Shown here in pieces: positions 32,570 through 44,173 of a DNA stretch of 64,000 nt. The translations under genes were made by a program, and so were the position numbers. Positions within the stretch are counted from its first letter, which is position 1. Each line of letters begins with the position of its first letter. Location: assembly GCA_964019415.1 (NCBI GenBank), contig OZ025869.1, positions 2,679,142-2,743,141 of the forward strand. Reading direction: 5' to 3'. This DNA comes from Ianthella basta. Its lineage: Eukaryota; Porifera; Demospongiae; Verongiida; Ianthellidae. Below the pieces are notes generated by a model. The model saw only the letters and a list, made by a program, of their open reading frames with translations. It was not told where the DNA came from and searched no databases.

Positions 32570-33640
32570 TGTAGCGGAATCGTGGACAACACATATGATT
32601 GGCTGAAGTGAATGTGTTAGGCAATTTTTTGGCTATCTTTCAGCACTTATTTGAAAGCCGTATGAGCTTGCACTGTGGAGAACAAGCTCTGAATTTGCAG
32701 TCATGTACGAAGAGTCGCCGCATGTCAGCAATTTTATGGCTTCAGAAGCTGCCTGTAGCACTCCTAGTGCTACTGAAGTTGTCATTCATACATCGCAGAA
32801 CCTCAATAATTTGGTGTCAAGGTCGCCGCAAGGAAGAAAAAGTCACGGACTGGAGAATTTCTTCACGGGGAAGTCAAGATTGGCTTATGGTCTGGAAAGA
32901 AGTATATCGAGCCCAGGAAGCTCAGCAACAGATGAAAAGGCACAGATGTAATGGAACAGCGTTGTAACCGTGGATGCAGTGGAGCAAAGGCTTGAAATTC
33001 GACACAATGTAAACTGGTTGTCTTCTCGAGTGGCCATTTTTGCCCTCATTAATATTCAAAATGTCAAATTTCGTGCCACGTAATGATCTTCTACAGGCTA
33101 TATCTCCTTTGCGGAAATGAATTCAGCTCTAGGACTAGGTTCACAACTAGCCATTCTACACAAAAATGCAAACATGTTTGATTTCTAACTTCGACTGCCA
33201 CATGTGTTATTACTGCACACTACGTATTAGGGGGTGGACCTCCAAAACACTAATGAATGCCTTTATTGATGAATATCATTAGCACATCAACCACACTGTA
33301 TATATTCCATACTATACATTTGCCATAGAAAATGGCTGACAGAACCACCGTAGCATTTCTGTGCTGTTCTCCATCCTGTTAATCCTTCTTGTCACAAGGA
33401 TGTGAAATCCTATTCAATTTGAAAATTTGTATTTCTGTAATTTCAGCATATCCTCCATTAGTTTTGAACTTACCAACCAAATAGGACCAAGGTGAAAGTT
33501 AGAGGCCAAGGAGTGAAGGCCCCAAAAGTGAAAGATCAGCTGGGTCAGCAGAAAGAGAAGGACTCTGTAGGTCATTGATAGCATGCGTTTTTGCATATAC
33601 TGGTCTACCCTTAGGACAGTTCGGCACTATCGTCTGCTGT
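32570..33640. other. Intron or spacer without a recognised gene
   Basis: Two overlapping plus-strand frames at 32599-32967 give Ser-rich sequence with no domain. No splice-supported exon or TIR was found. Confidence 0.35.
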
Positions 33641-34190
33641 CTTCGTTACTTGTGTAAGTGTGTCCTTGTAAGCGCCCTAGTCTGCCCTGTAAGCGCCCTC
33701 ACCTGCCTAAACTTGTGCCATAGTCTGCCTCCTTGTGTTCCCTAGTCTGCCTCTGTGTGTGCCCTAGTGTGTCTCTGTGAGTGCCATAGTTTGCCTCTGT
33801 GTGTGCCCTAGTCAGCCGTTGTGTGTGCCCTAGTCTGCCTTTGAGTGTGCCATAGTCTGCCTCTGTGAGGGTCCCAGTCCGATTCTGTGAGGGCTCCAGT
33901 CGGACTATGTGAGGGCTCTATAGTCTGTCACCATGATTGCCCTAGTCTACCTCTGTGAGCTGGGGCCCTAGACTGCCTCTGTGAGCTGGGGCCCTAGTCT
34001 GCCTCTGTGAGCTAGGGGCCTATAGTCTGCCTCTGTGAACTGGGGCTCTAGTCTGCCTCTGTGAGCTAGGGCCATAGTCTACCTCTGTGAGCTAGGGGCC
34101 TAGTCTGCCTCTGTGAGCTGGGGCCCTAGTCTGCCTCTGTGAGCTTGGGCCATAGTCTACCTCTGTGTGTGCCCTAGTCTGCCTACTACA
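33640..34190. repeat. Minisatellite on tagtctgcctctgtgagc
   Basis: About 20 diverged units of roughly 22-30 bp, each around ctagtctgcctctgtg followed by tgtgccc or agctggggcc. Confidence 0.9.
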
Positions 34191-34350
34191 TCTACTAGAG
34201 AACTACCCCTAAAATTACATATGCCTACAGAACAGTTATTCCTAGACAAGGTGATATGACATAATGCCCATAATCAAAACACTGTCAACAAGTGATTAGT
34301 ACAGAAGACTATAGTGCCCAAGTCACACTGTACATGTGTACTCACCGTAC

Positions 34351-34830
34351 CTCATTTGGTGGATGGATGTCACAACACTCCAGTCTTTTTATAGTACTGA
34401 ACAAGTTCAAGATGAACATGCTTGCCAACACGTCCATTGGAACGCCACACAGAGTAAGACGTTGTATGCTCACTTGATCACCTACTGGCACTGGGTCGGG
34501 AAACAGGCGTAGAGATGAAAATGTAAATACAATACCTACGTATACATTCTTAACTTCACATAGAAGACGTCATCACTATTGCTTTTTACATACTATACCG
34601 TCGCACAATACGTGACTGACCTACACCAACCTACTATTAATAGGACAATCCCAGGACTGTGGGTGAAAGGACAGGTCTACATCTGACAGGGAAGAATTTC
34701 TCCTGATTCCAAGGAGAAGGTGACGACAGAACTGCTTTGGCAAACTACTACCATTCAGTGTCAGCTTGCTCATGATCTTGTTTCCTGAAAGCGACCTTTC
34801 CATCTCCATTAGGACCTCCTGGCAAATTGT
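34351..34830 (-). CDS. LRR module 4 (exons A and B)
   Basis: Exon A 34830-34635 follows ctctacag and ends in gtaggttgg. Exon B 34481-34351 follows a cagtag acceptor and ends in gtacgg. A starts in phase 0, A-B is split in phase 1, and B ends in phase 0. A encodes EVLMEMERSLSGNKIMSKLTL ... LGIRRNSSLSDVDLSF, the Leu-rich pattern of ribonuclease-inhibitor/NLR-type LRRs. B encodes SIQRLTLCGVPMDVLASMF ... LECCDIHPP, another LRR-like strand-helix unit. About 109 residues in total. Last of four modules in transcript order. Confidence 0.7.
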
Positions 34831-34999
34831 CTGTAGAGTAAGACATTTACACAGTCCATCATGCAGTGGGATGGGGACAAACACCATTTGACACTGTCAC
34901 TATTGTTTGCCATCAGTGGACATTACTCAAGTTGTCATATGTAATAAAATCTACCACACATGCATATATGGATATATTATGAGAAATTTCCCAAGGTTG

Positions 35000-35915
35000 A
35001 AGTGCGAGAGATATACCATGCACCAATACATCCCCTAAACATGTAGCATGTATGAATGTACCTATGAAAGTACTTTCTGTTTGGTATGAAAACAACAACT
35101 AATTAGAGTTTGTAGCACACAAACGTCATTTCCTTGGTAATGTCACAGCTACATGCCTGTATATATACATCTGGTAGGGTGTTTGGAAACATGGAATACA
35201 GAATAAATTATTCAAATGACAGACATCTTGTATGCAAACAAATGTCACTGCCATGTAATTGTATTTTCAAATGGGTATAGTGACAACTATGTGGAAGCGT
35301 TTCATGCAGAAAGGTTTCTTTGACTGAAAGCAAGCAACTAATTATCATTTCCATCACACACAAACTCGGGAAAGGCATCATAGCATGTCAGCCTTGTATC
35401 TACTCAGTGGGGAGCGCTTACATCGCTTGCTGAAGTAGAGTTTCATCCTATGCCAGTATATGTAATAGCATACAGAGAGTGCATTGTACTGATAGCTACT
35501 TGTATATATAAACTGTGAATCGCAAAAGTGTAATTTTAAGTGTGACAGAGCCTCACTCTCTGCAAGGTAGGCTCATCACCCCGTCAAATTTAATGTTCTC
35601 TCCACTTCCTCTACCAACAGCCTGCCTGGTACTGGGTTTTGGGACAAGACATGTGGTGTACTGTATAACTGTCGTTGGGTTGGGACATAAATAGGATATA
35701 TAGAATGAAGCTCTATATACTACAACGAGTGACGTAGGCTCTCTCTGCCAAGTGGATATTGGCTGTACAGTGCCTTCTTGAGTTGAAGTGAGGAAAACTA
35801 GGATTACCCGTTTTTCATTCCAAGAAATCTTTCTGCGTGAAACATTTCCACAGTGTTGCCAACACACTCCAACTTCAAATCCTTCTGGGCAGCAATGCAT
35901 GCTAGCAACATATTG
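35000..35915. other. Duplicated intron sequence of the LRR locus
   Basis: Contains the recurring intron blocks ataccatgcaccaatacat, aatgtcacagctacatgcctg, ggcatcatagcatgtcagcc and ccaagtggatattggctgtac, which recur at 40.5, 42.3-43.1, 45.9, 49.7-51.2 and 61.4 kb. No exon seen. Confidence 0.7.
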
Positions 35916-35917
35916 TA

Positions 35918-36287
35918 CTGATCGGTTGTTAAGCGCACCCCCCTTATAAGCGCATAACCTCTGTTAAGCGCACATTTCTTTACCAGTTTTTCACCCTAAT
36001 TGTTAGGCGCATAGTGATTTCAGGGGTTCACCCCTTCCATTAGGTGCATAAAAGGACTCCCTGGTAGCCTAGCCACTTGCCTGAAATAATGACTATAAGC
36101 TAGTTATAATAACGCTTGAATGTGAGAACTCACTTACTGCGCTACGCGGCCGCCATCTTAATATGATGTTTGCATATCACTATAATATCTTGAACCATTC
36201 GTTTGTAAAGTGCGTATCCTTTAATTTAATAGGCGCATATTTTCTTCCTGCCAGAACTATAAGCGCATACACTTAACAACCGATCAG
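35918..36287. mobile_element. TA-flanked 370-bp inverted-repeat element
   Basis: The ends CTGATCGGTTGTTAAG are inverted, with TA on both sides. The interior repeats the word taagcgcat in both orientations. Non-coding. The comparable sequence near 57.7 kb lacks it (gctagtaacacttgtttgcat). Confidence 0.75.
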
Positions 36288-36542
36288 TACGGTATTGTTT
36301 GCATTTGTGGTGTCCTATTATAATAATAGTTAAACTTCGAGTTATATTATTCTGCATTCTGTGTTTTGAAAACTCCCCATCTGCCACAGAACTTGCCCAA
36401 AATGTAGACTTACCTTACACATGCCTACAGAATAGTCATTCCTAGACAAGGTGATATGCGATAACATTATTATTCAAAATACTGTCTGTGATTGGTACAA
36501 AAGACTAGTGCATCCCAAATCACACTGTACCCGTGCACACAC

Positions 36543-37041
36543 TTGTGCAGGACAGATGCGTTGACACTTCAGTTCTTTGACAGTACTGAACAAGGTGAAC
36601 ATCTTAGCCAATACATCCACTGGAACATGCCACAGAGTAAGACATTGTATGCTCCCTTGATCACCTGTAGGCACTGGGTAGGGAAACAGGTGTAGAGTTA
36701 AGCATGTAAATACGATACTGATGTATGCATATTTAAATTCACTTATATTCATGTCCTCACTATTGCTTGTTATGTACACACCATACACTACATCCAACTG
36801 AGTCACACAATATGTGATTGACATACACCAACCTACCATCATCAGGACAATCCCAGTTCTGTGAGTCAAAGGACAGGTCAACATCTGACAGAGAAGAATT
36901 TCTTCCGATTCCAAGTAGAAGGTGAATACAGAACTGTTTGGATAAAGTCACACCACTACAATCACTCAGCGTGAGCTTGTTCATTGCCTTGCTTCCCGAG
37001 AGTGTCCTTTCCATCTCCATCAGGACCTCATGGTCCATTGC
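36543..37041 (-). CDS. LRR module 3 (exons A and B)
   Basis: Exon A 37041-36837 and exon B 36664-36543, with the same borders and phases as the other modules. A: MDHEVLMEMERTLSGSKAMN ... LLLGIGRNSSLSDVDLSFDS. B: GDQGSIQCLTLWHVPVDVL ... VKELKCQRICPAQ. Both are open and splice sites are canonical. The A exon carries two extra residues compared with module 1, in the loop after LTLSD. Confidence 0.75.
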
Positions 37042-37352
37042 CTGTAGAATAAGACATCGGCCATGGTCATGATGCAGTGGGATGAGGGCAAACACTATTT
37101 GATACTGTCACTACTGATTGCCATCAGTGGACATTATTTAAGCTGTCATATGTAATACAATATACCACACTTGTGAGGATGTATATTACCACGTTTACAC
37201 TGACCCGGTTTGGTTTAGCTCAGTTGGAACAGTTGATTGTTGGCCACCTGGCCTGGGTGTTAGACAGGAATAATGATATTCATAATATTATGAATATCAT
37301 TATACAGAATAACTGTTGCAGTGTGGTGTGAAGTTCTCTTTCTAGCCAGCTA

Positions 37353-38621
37353 TTGAGCATGTTGCTGCAGACTTTCTTGTTTTGGGTCAGGGTTCTTGCA
37401 GTTTTGCTGCAGCTTAATTGTCTGCGTTCTGTGATTGGCCGTCGTAGAAGAAGGCTTTTGGCATTTAGGAGACAGCAAGTGGTTCAGAGAATAGTTTTGG
37501 TGCAGCTTCTTGTCAACTCAGTGACTTGTCCCTGGCCACATAGACTGTGGGTTAGAGACAGGTCAGGACATTGGTGGCAGCAAGTGGTCTCTGCCTTCAC
37601 ACCACATGATTGGTTGGAGAACTTCAGATTGAGTAAAACCATTTTTGATTATCTTTGTGCCCAGCTAAGGCCCTTCATTTCAAGGCAGCACACTCGCTTG
37701 CGGTCACCAAGATCTGTAGAGGGTAGACTTGCAATCACTCTTTGAACCTTAGCAACACCAGCAGAATATTGTACTATTGGGCACTTGTTTAGAGTGGCAC
37801 GGTCCACTGTGTGTGTAATCGTACACTCCACTTGTGAGGCCATTGTGAAGCCCTTACTTCCCAAGTTCATAACATTCCTACGAAGAAATGCACTGAATGA
37901 AACAATTGCAGGATTTGAAAGGAAGTGGAATGTTCTTCAGTGTGCTGGGGCAATCGATGGTAGTCACATCCCAGTGTGTGCTCCTGCAGATTCCCATACC
38001 GATTATTACAATCGAAAAGGATGGTACTCCATGCTGATTCAGGCAATTGTGAATCACAATTACCTTATCACTGATATTAACATTGGATGGCCTGGTAGTG
38101 TACATTATGCGAGGGTGCTTGTACACTCCAACTTTTACAGACAGGCAGTAACTGGAGTCGTCCTTCCATTTAGCAAGTCCAAATTAATTGGTAGTGTGCA
38201 AGTACCACCATACATTATTGGAGATCATGCGGCATATCCACTGAAATCATGGCTAATGAAGCCATTTCCACAGACTGAGCTAGCAGAGGACACGAAGACA
38301 TACAATTACAAGATTTCACGACCCTGAATGGTAGAGGAAAATGTATTTGGCAGATTGAAGGGAAGATGGCGTCATCTCATCAAGAGGTGTGACATGACAC
38401 TTGACAAAGTGCCAAACATCATTGCAGCATGTTGTGTACTGCACATTGTATGCGAATTGTACCAGGAAGAATATGACGAAAAATGGAGTGAGACTGTGAG
38501 ACAGGCAATAGAGGACATGCCACAGCCAAGTGACAGCTCAGCTGATGGTGACACACACCATGTGCCTCAAGGAATCAGGAATGCACTGATTCTGCACTTC
38601 AAAAGCCACCCAACAGCGTAA
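37353..38621 (+). pseudogene. Harbinger-2 transposase, multiply mutated
   Basis: Three pieces in sequence. 37353-37745 is the N-terminal block (WLENFRLSKTIFDYLC). 37785-38327 has the first Asp in GAIDGSHIPV. 38328-38621 has the Glu in VEENVFGRLKGRWR. Lesions are a stop at 37743-37745 and a frame change before MFRVARSTV, a TGA at 38325-38327 where relatives have Arg (CGA), and Tyr for the second catalytic Asp in GSVHYAR. The protein cannot be an active transposase. Confidence 0.92.
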
Positions 38622-38664
38622 GCACTCAATGGACTTAATTGTCTTTGCTTGCATTGCCTTGATC

Positions 38665-39301
38665 TTAATGATCACCGGGTGGGGGAAAGTTATGCAGTAT
38701 TGGGGGGTAATACGGCTGGCTGTATGCACCCACTTGCGGCAACATTCCACTCATAAGAGCTAAAGTGCTCTGCAACTGGCCCATCATCATTTCCTCCATT
38801 TTCAATCTTTTATCTTCAATTTCAAGAAACTTTTGATCACTGGCATGCTGTGCAGAGGTGACCTTCTCAATTGCAGCATCAAAAAATTCCCCCCGAGCTC
38901 TTTTCTTTAATTTAGCCATCTTTTTCAATGGGCTCTTGCCATTTGCTTCCTTCATGCTGGGTGAAGACTGTGATGAACTAGGTTTATCGGCCAACTGATC
39001 TTCACTTGCTTCCTTGTCTTCATCATCTCCTTCAGGTTCTTTGTGACTCTCTTCTTGATGCACGCTTGCAGTAGTATCTATTGTAATCGGTGGCTCTGTT
39101 GCATGTCGAGTGCCAAGGACTGCATCCATGGCATCAAAGAAGGGCCAATCATGTCTCCCTGCTCCAGATGTCTGCTGTGCATCTCGTTTCTTATTGTACA
39201 TATTTTTCAATTTCTTAATCTTGCCCCTGCACTGCTCTGCAGTCTTCTTAAACCCAGCCTTCCCCATTTCTTTGACAATTCTTTCATGAATTGAAGTGAG
39301 G
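38665..39301 (-). pseudogene. Harbinger-2 Myb/SANT-like protein, 5' end lost
   Basis: The frame reads HERIVKEMGKAGFKKTAEQC then KIKKLKNMYNKKRD and WPFFDAMDAVLG, the second half of a Myb/SANT-like (trihelix) domain. An acidic Glu/Asp/Ser linker, a Lys-rich patch (KKMAKLKKRARG) and a Met/Gln-rich tail follow. Upstream, the frame meets a TGA at about 39312 and the sequence changes into the hairpin, so helix 1 is gone. Its partner transposase is also dead. Confidence 0.85.
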
Positions 39302-39335
39302 GCTTCTCAGCTGGCTCAGGCATCAGAAAGGGTTG

Positions 39336-39486
39336 GTTCCCTAATACCAGCTTCACAACAGGGTTGAAAACCTTGCCGACGTTTCGACCAGATGCTCTGG
39401 TCTTCTTCAGGGCGAAGAAGACCAGAGCATCTGGTCGGAATGTCGGCAAGGTTTTCAACCCTGTTGTGAAGTTGGTATTAGAGAAC
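39336..39486. repeat. Hairpin with degenerate hammerhead-like core
   Basis: 73-bp arms with about four mismatches and a five-base loop (agggc). The minus strand of the left arm reads CCTGAAGA, a stem GACCAGA/TCTGGTC, then GAAAC, which is the hammerhead order with one change (CTGAAGA for CTGATGA). It resembles the terminal repeat of the Penelope-like element at 27-28 kb and is probably a head-to-head pair of such repeats. Confidence 0.65.
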
Positions 39487-39873
39487 TACCCTTTCTTTCA
39501 TAAATTGCTTTGTTCCTTTTTGCTGACTCCAGAAGAGCCTGGATTTTCGCATCAGATCCTAGTGCTTGTGCGTCACTTTGGAAACAGTTATCATGTCCTT
39601 GTCGAAACAGGTGCTGTACATGTTCGTTTGCTAACTAAATTTGAGTGAAAACGCTGGCAAAAACGGCCATTCTCCATTGATTGCTTTGAAAACAGTTGGC
39701 ACAGTTAAGGAAGCGTTCACACTCACGATAGAATTGAACCGAACCGTGCTGACCTGGTTCAGTTAGGTAGTCCCAGCACGGTTTGGTTTGGCATGGTTTG
39801 GCACAGTTCATCCTACATTTTGTAATCGTTCCTGAACTGATATCGGAACCAAACCGGGTCAGTGTAAATGCTG

Positions 39874-40483
39874 TATATGTGAGTGGATTTGAGAAAATGA
39901 CCCACTTCGTGCAATATGTAAACAATGGCTATGGGACAAAACAGTCATGTGGGTGATATTTCGGCGAAAAACAGATTATGACATCATTTAAATCTTCGGT
40001 ACAGTCCCTATCTTGTGGCCAAATTTGAAGCCCATATTCCTTCTCTGAAGCTCAAATGAAGACTGTGAATTTACACGGTGGCCGTCGGTCGCAACGTATA
40101 TGAACATGTCATGTAAGCGTAAAAAGCTATGCACGTTATTCAAGGCAACCAGGCTTTGCTCGAAATCGTCGTACGTACACTAATCCAGCAAGCGTGAAGA
40201 CCTTCCCGTGCTGAGGACGAGGCAGATTCGCTTCCCACAATGACCAACCCAACTCATCCGCCATTTGTGCCGTAACCGGAAATCCATGTTTTTAAGACCT
40301 TTTTTGGCCAAGCACCTAGCGTTATTTTGTATTTTAGGCAAGCGTATCTCGGGAAATGAAGCAGCTATCGAAGCACAGCAAAGGGCAATAGAGAGCTCAG
40401 CCATTCTGCTTTAACACGATGTTACTAACTCAAAATCGATACACTGCACGAAGTGGGTTGTTTCTCAAATCTGCTCACATATA
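39874..40483. mobile_element. 610-bp non-coding TIR element
   Basis: The ends TATATGTGAG(T/C)(G/A)GATTT are inverted for about 40 bp, up to ACCCACTTCGTGCA. It lies directly against the right end of Harbinger-2. A half copy is at 9150-9332. No coding capacity. Confidence 0.75.
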
Positions 40484-40633
40484 TTAAGAAAATTTCCCAA
40501 GCTTGATGGCCGAGAGGTATACCATGCACCAATACATTACCTGCACATGTAGTATGTATGAATTACCATGGAAACAACAACTGATTATAGTTTGTAGCCC
40601 ACAAAATTTGTTTACATGGTAATGTCACAGCTA

Positions 40634-42319
40634 CAGTGCACTCCACTTAATCCGCCACAATTGGTTCCAGCAAATTAATGGCGGATTAATGAGTTTGGCG
40701 TCCATTATAGCTTCGTTTACACCAACATCTGTTATATACATAAGTGAACACAGTTGACAAATGCAAGAGTATCACAAAGGCACCTACATGCACTGCACAC
40801 ATCAAGTTAAATTAATAACAGTTCATTAGCAATGATAATAATCAAGCAAAGATGTTTGCACTTCCTGCCTTGCAGCAACGTCATAACGTTTTTTCTGTAA
40901 CCCGAATATAGCCTAGCTGCTTTCCTCATCTTTACTGTCGAAGAAGCTCTGTAATATTCTAGCAGCCTCAACAGCCTGCCTATGGGAAGGAGGGGCAATA
41001 TGGTTGTCTTGGTCATCTTCAGTGTCCTCAGTCGGATCATCTTTTTCCACCAGTGCAATAATGTCTTCCTCTGTTGGCAATTCCCCGGTTTCCAACTCTT
41101 CATCAGCGGTCAAATAATCTGAAGTTGACTGGCAAGCGGCAGACAGCAGAGTGTGAGTGCTCAGGAGTGTCTGATGAAGATCACCTGCTGGGTCAAATTT
41201 ATGTCTGGTTTCTTATCTTCCTCTAGCAATTCAATCAGTCTCTTCACTTGTGATTGCTGATACCAAGCCTTGAAATCTCTGATTATGTCAGTATCAGGAG
41301 GCTGCAGGTGGCTTGTGGTGTTGGGTGGGAAGTAATGCAACTTAACGCACTCCAGAGGTACATCTGGGAAGTGGCTTGCAACATTATCCATCAGCAACAG
41401 AACTTGTCTGTTCTTTCTTTGTTTGATGTATCGATCAAAGTGATGTAGCCACTTGAAAATAAATAGCCAGTCATCCAAGCTTTTGTGTTATTCTTGTAAG
41501 TAACATACATACTCATAGCAAAATCCTTGAAGCACCGGGTTTGTGCACTCTTACAAATAATGAATGGTTTGATCCTGTCTGATCCATCGGCATTAGTACA
41601 CAAGCTACAGTTATACAATCTTAAACTGTTTGGTGTCATGGCGAGGTCCTGGATTTGCTTAGTGGCATTCTATAAGATAGGCCAGTTTCATCAATATTGT
41701 AAACATTGCATCATGCAAAGGCACTGATGAACTCTTGTAGCTCAACATGAGCAGCTGAAACAGCACCTGTATCGACAGAGGCAGCTTCTCCATGTAGCAA
41801 TCTTAAGGAAATACCATGCCTACTTTTTAAGCGACTAAGCCAACCTGCTGAAGCTGTATACTCTGGGCAGCTCAGACGTTCAGCAAAGAATCTTCCTATT
41901 GCCTTCAACTGGTGTGCCTCTGCTGTATTCCAATCAGCCTTCCTCTTCAAAATGTCTCCAATTTACCATTCTCCTGGCTATCGATGTGCTCTGAATCCTT
42001 GAAAAATGCTCAGCAATTTGGTCCTGAGTTGCTTTTGTGTTCTTCTCTTTGTAGTCACAAATCGCCTTCTTCTGTACCATAGTTAAATCTATTCTGGATC
42101 GTTTGGAGGCAATGGCCACACCAGAGCTTGGCGGATTAAGTGTTATGTAACACATTTACTATTTGGAAATGATGTCACAAAACAATGGTGGATGGCGGAT
42201 TTCCGGGTTGGCAGATTATGTCAATAGTTTTGTCATACATTTGAATTGGTGTATGATAAAAGCCGGCGAATAAAGCGGTTTGGCAGATATAGCGCTGGCA
42301 GATTAAGCGGAGTGCACTG
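40634..42319 (-). mobile_element. Tigger/pogo DNA transposon, inactivated
   Basis: The ends CAGTGCACTCC(A/G)CTTAATC are inverted, with TA at 40632-40633 and 42320-42321. An uninterrupted copy of the target (cacagctacatgcctg) survives at about 35148-35163, confirming the insertion point. Length 1686 bp. It contains a broken transposase on the minus strand. Confidence 0.95.
40913..42120 (-). pseudogene. Tigger/pogo transposase, frame-broken
   Basis: In order from 42120 down: the CENP-B-type helix-turn-helix (KRSRIDLTMVQKKAICDYKE), the second CENP-B domain (CPEYTASAGWLSRLKSRHGI), then the catalytic region. The latter has the first Asp in NIDETGL (about 41680), the second in LLLMDNVASH (about 41390) and the third in LQPPDTDIIRDFK (about 41290). 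The pieces lie in different frames with stops between. The acidic C-terminus reaches about 40913. All three catalytic Asp are still present, so the decay is mainly frameshifts. Confidence 0.9.
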
Positions 42320-42754
42320 TACATGCCTGTATACATCTACTAGGGAGTTTGGAAAATGAAAACGGGATAAATTATTAAAATGGTATACACTTTGCATGCA
42401 AACAAATGTCACTGCTATGCGTTTGTACTCAGAAAGGTTTTGTATTTTGAATGAAATGAAGGGAAATGGGTATATCGACAACTATGTAGAATTGTTTCAA
42501 GCAGAAAGGTTTCTACAACTAAACACAAGCAGCTAATTATCATTTCCCTTGCACACATAAACTCAGGAAAGGCATCATACAGTATCAGTCTTGTATCTTC
42601 TCAGCAGGAGAGCCAACATCGCTCACTGAAGTAGAATACTATCCTATCTCACGTCCTAATGCAATTACAGCTACATGTTTACTGCAATGTCTTGTCCACA
42701 CTCCCGGCACCAGGCAGTTCTCTAAGGGTATTAAGCCAGGTCTATGGCCTCCCC

Positions 42755-42807
<53 letters not shown>
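42755..42807. repeat. (CA)n microsatellite
   Basis: About 50 bp of CA within the duplicated intron unit. The paralogous position at 50.8 kb also carries a CA run. Confidence 0.95.
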
Positions 42808-42810
<3 letters not shown>

Positions 42811-43199
42811 CACATATGTACACAGGGACACACTATATGGCATGTGACAGAGTTAACCTGTATGCCAGTAAGTGCATTAACATAGAGAGAGTGCATATAC
42901 TGATATAGCTGCATGTATAGACTGGCTCTGTTGAATACAAATGTGTGATTGTAAGTGTGACAGAGCTTCACTCTCTTCAAAGTAGGAGCCCCACCCCCTC
43001 AGAATGTTTCCTCCACTTCTTCTACCAACAGCCTGCCTTGTGTTGGGTATGGGTTCAAGACTTGCGGTGTACAGGTATAACTGTTTTGGGTTGGGACATA
43101 TACAGGATATATAGTATGGTGATTGCATCACCATAGGGATAGGGAAGTTAAGCATTGGCAGGATGTACTATATACAACATACGGACCTGAATTAACAGG

Positions 43200-44160
43200 C
43201 AAATTGTGAAACAAGTCTGATATCAAGAGTGTGGTGTCCACTTTAATAATGTCCTCCTACCAATGTCAGGTCAAGTAGTTTTCAATGTGGCTGTGACAAT
43301 GAGTGCTGTGGAAGATCAGTAAGCTCCAACAAAGCAGTCACATAAGCGAATTTTGTCGCAGTGAAGTATAGTCAAAGCTGTACATTGGAATGTCTTGATA
43401 TTGGCCACTGTGGTCAATCCTGTGGTACAACACAATGGCATTTAAGATGCGCAGAGCTGGACTGTTGAACAAATTCTTTGTGTTAGAACGGGCAACATTC
43501 AGCAGAACAGAGTCAAAAGCCCCCAATTGTGGTTAAAATGGCCCTGCCAATTTTGTTTCTGCATAGATGGTTTTCCTCGACAAACATTAGCTCAATGGGT
43601 AGCTTTTCCAATCCTTCACAGCACCCCCTGTCATGGCCACAATGCTGACTGTGCATAATTTTGAATTCCGGTTCCTCTCATCTCAATGGTCAACCTGCGG
43701 CCAAAAGGCACGCAGCATTCTAGTTGGTCCAGCCCGAAAGCCCATTGTGACATCATGTAGGCATCTATGAATGCCAATAGCGCCTTTTCTGTCCTTCTTC
43801 AGCCAGTGACGTAATGCAAGCGCTTAGTGGATGCAAATGACGTCTAAAACAGGGAGGTAATTTTGCTCTGGATCTTGATTACCGAGAAGGTTCGCTCCTG
43901 TTGCACACTCACCATACAATATACTAGCATTAATAAAATTTATCTACTAAAACAGTAGGAATATAGGGATGGCACAAAAAGTATAGAAACAATTAAAAGC
44001 TGTTACACAGTGGGGCATTAACCATGGTCCCTGCATGCAAGAATGTCGCACCTTATAGTCCTACATTCTTGAATGTAGGGACGATGGTGAAGGTATGTAG
44101 AGAGTTTAGGGTCACCTCTCAGAATTTCCTGAATAGCTGATATATTCTTTGTACTATTCA
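43200..44160. other. Intron or spacer without a gene
   Basis: No exon, domain or clear repeat seen. Confidence 0.35.
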
Positions 44161-44173
44161 TCCTTCCTCAAAT

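Larger units (their letters stand above)
37190..39872. mobile_element. Harbinger-2, inactivated
   Basis: Inverted ends share TTTACACTGACCCGGTTTGG (37194 onward on the left, complement ending at 39868 on the right). It carries a broken DDE transposase on the plus strand and a broken Myb/SANT-like gene on the minus strand. It sits in the intron of the LRR gene between module 3 and the Tigger element. A hairpin at 39336-39486 has been inserted into, or has replaced, the start of the Myb-like gene. Confidence 0.85.

Noticed and set aside
32599-32967. Plus-strand 122-codon ORF
   Set aside because: No domain or splice support, and an alternative frame over the same bases is equally open.
39364-39648. 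Plus and minus ORFs sharing FRPDALVFF and NVGKVFNPVVKLVL
   Set aside because: The two frames mirror each other because they are read across the two arms of one hairpin.
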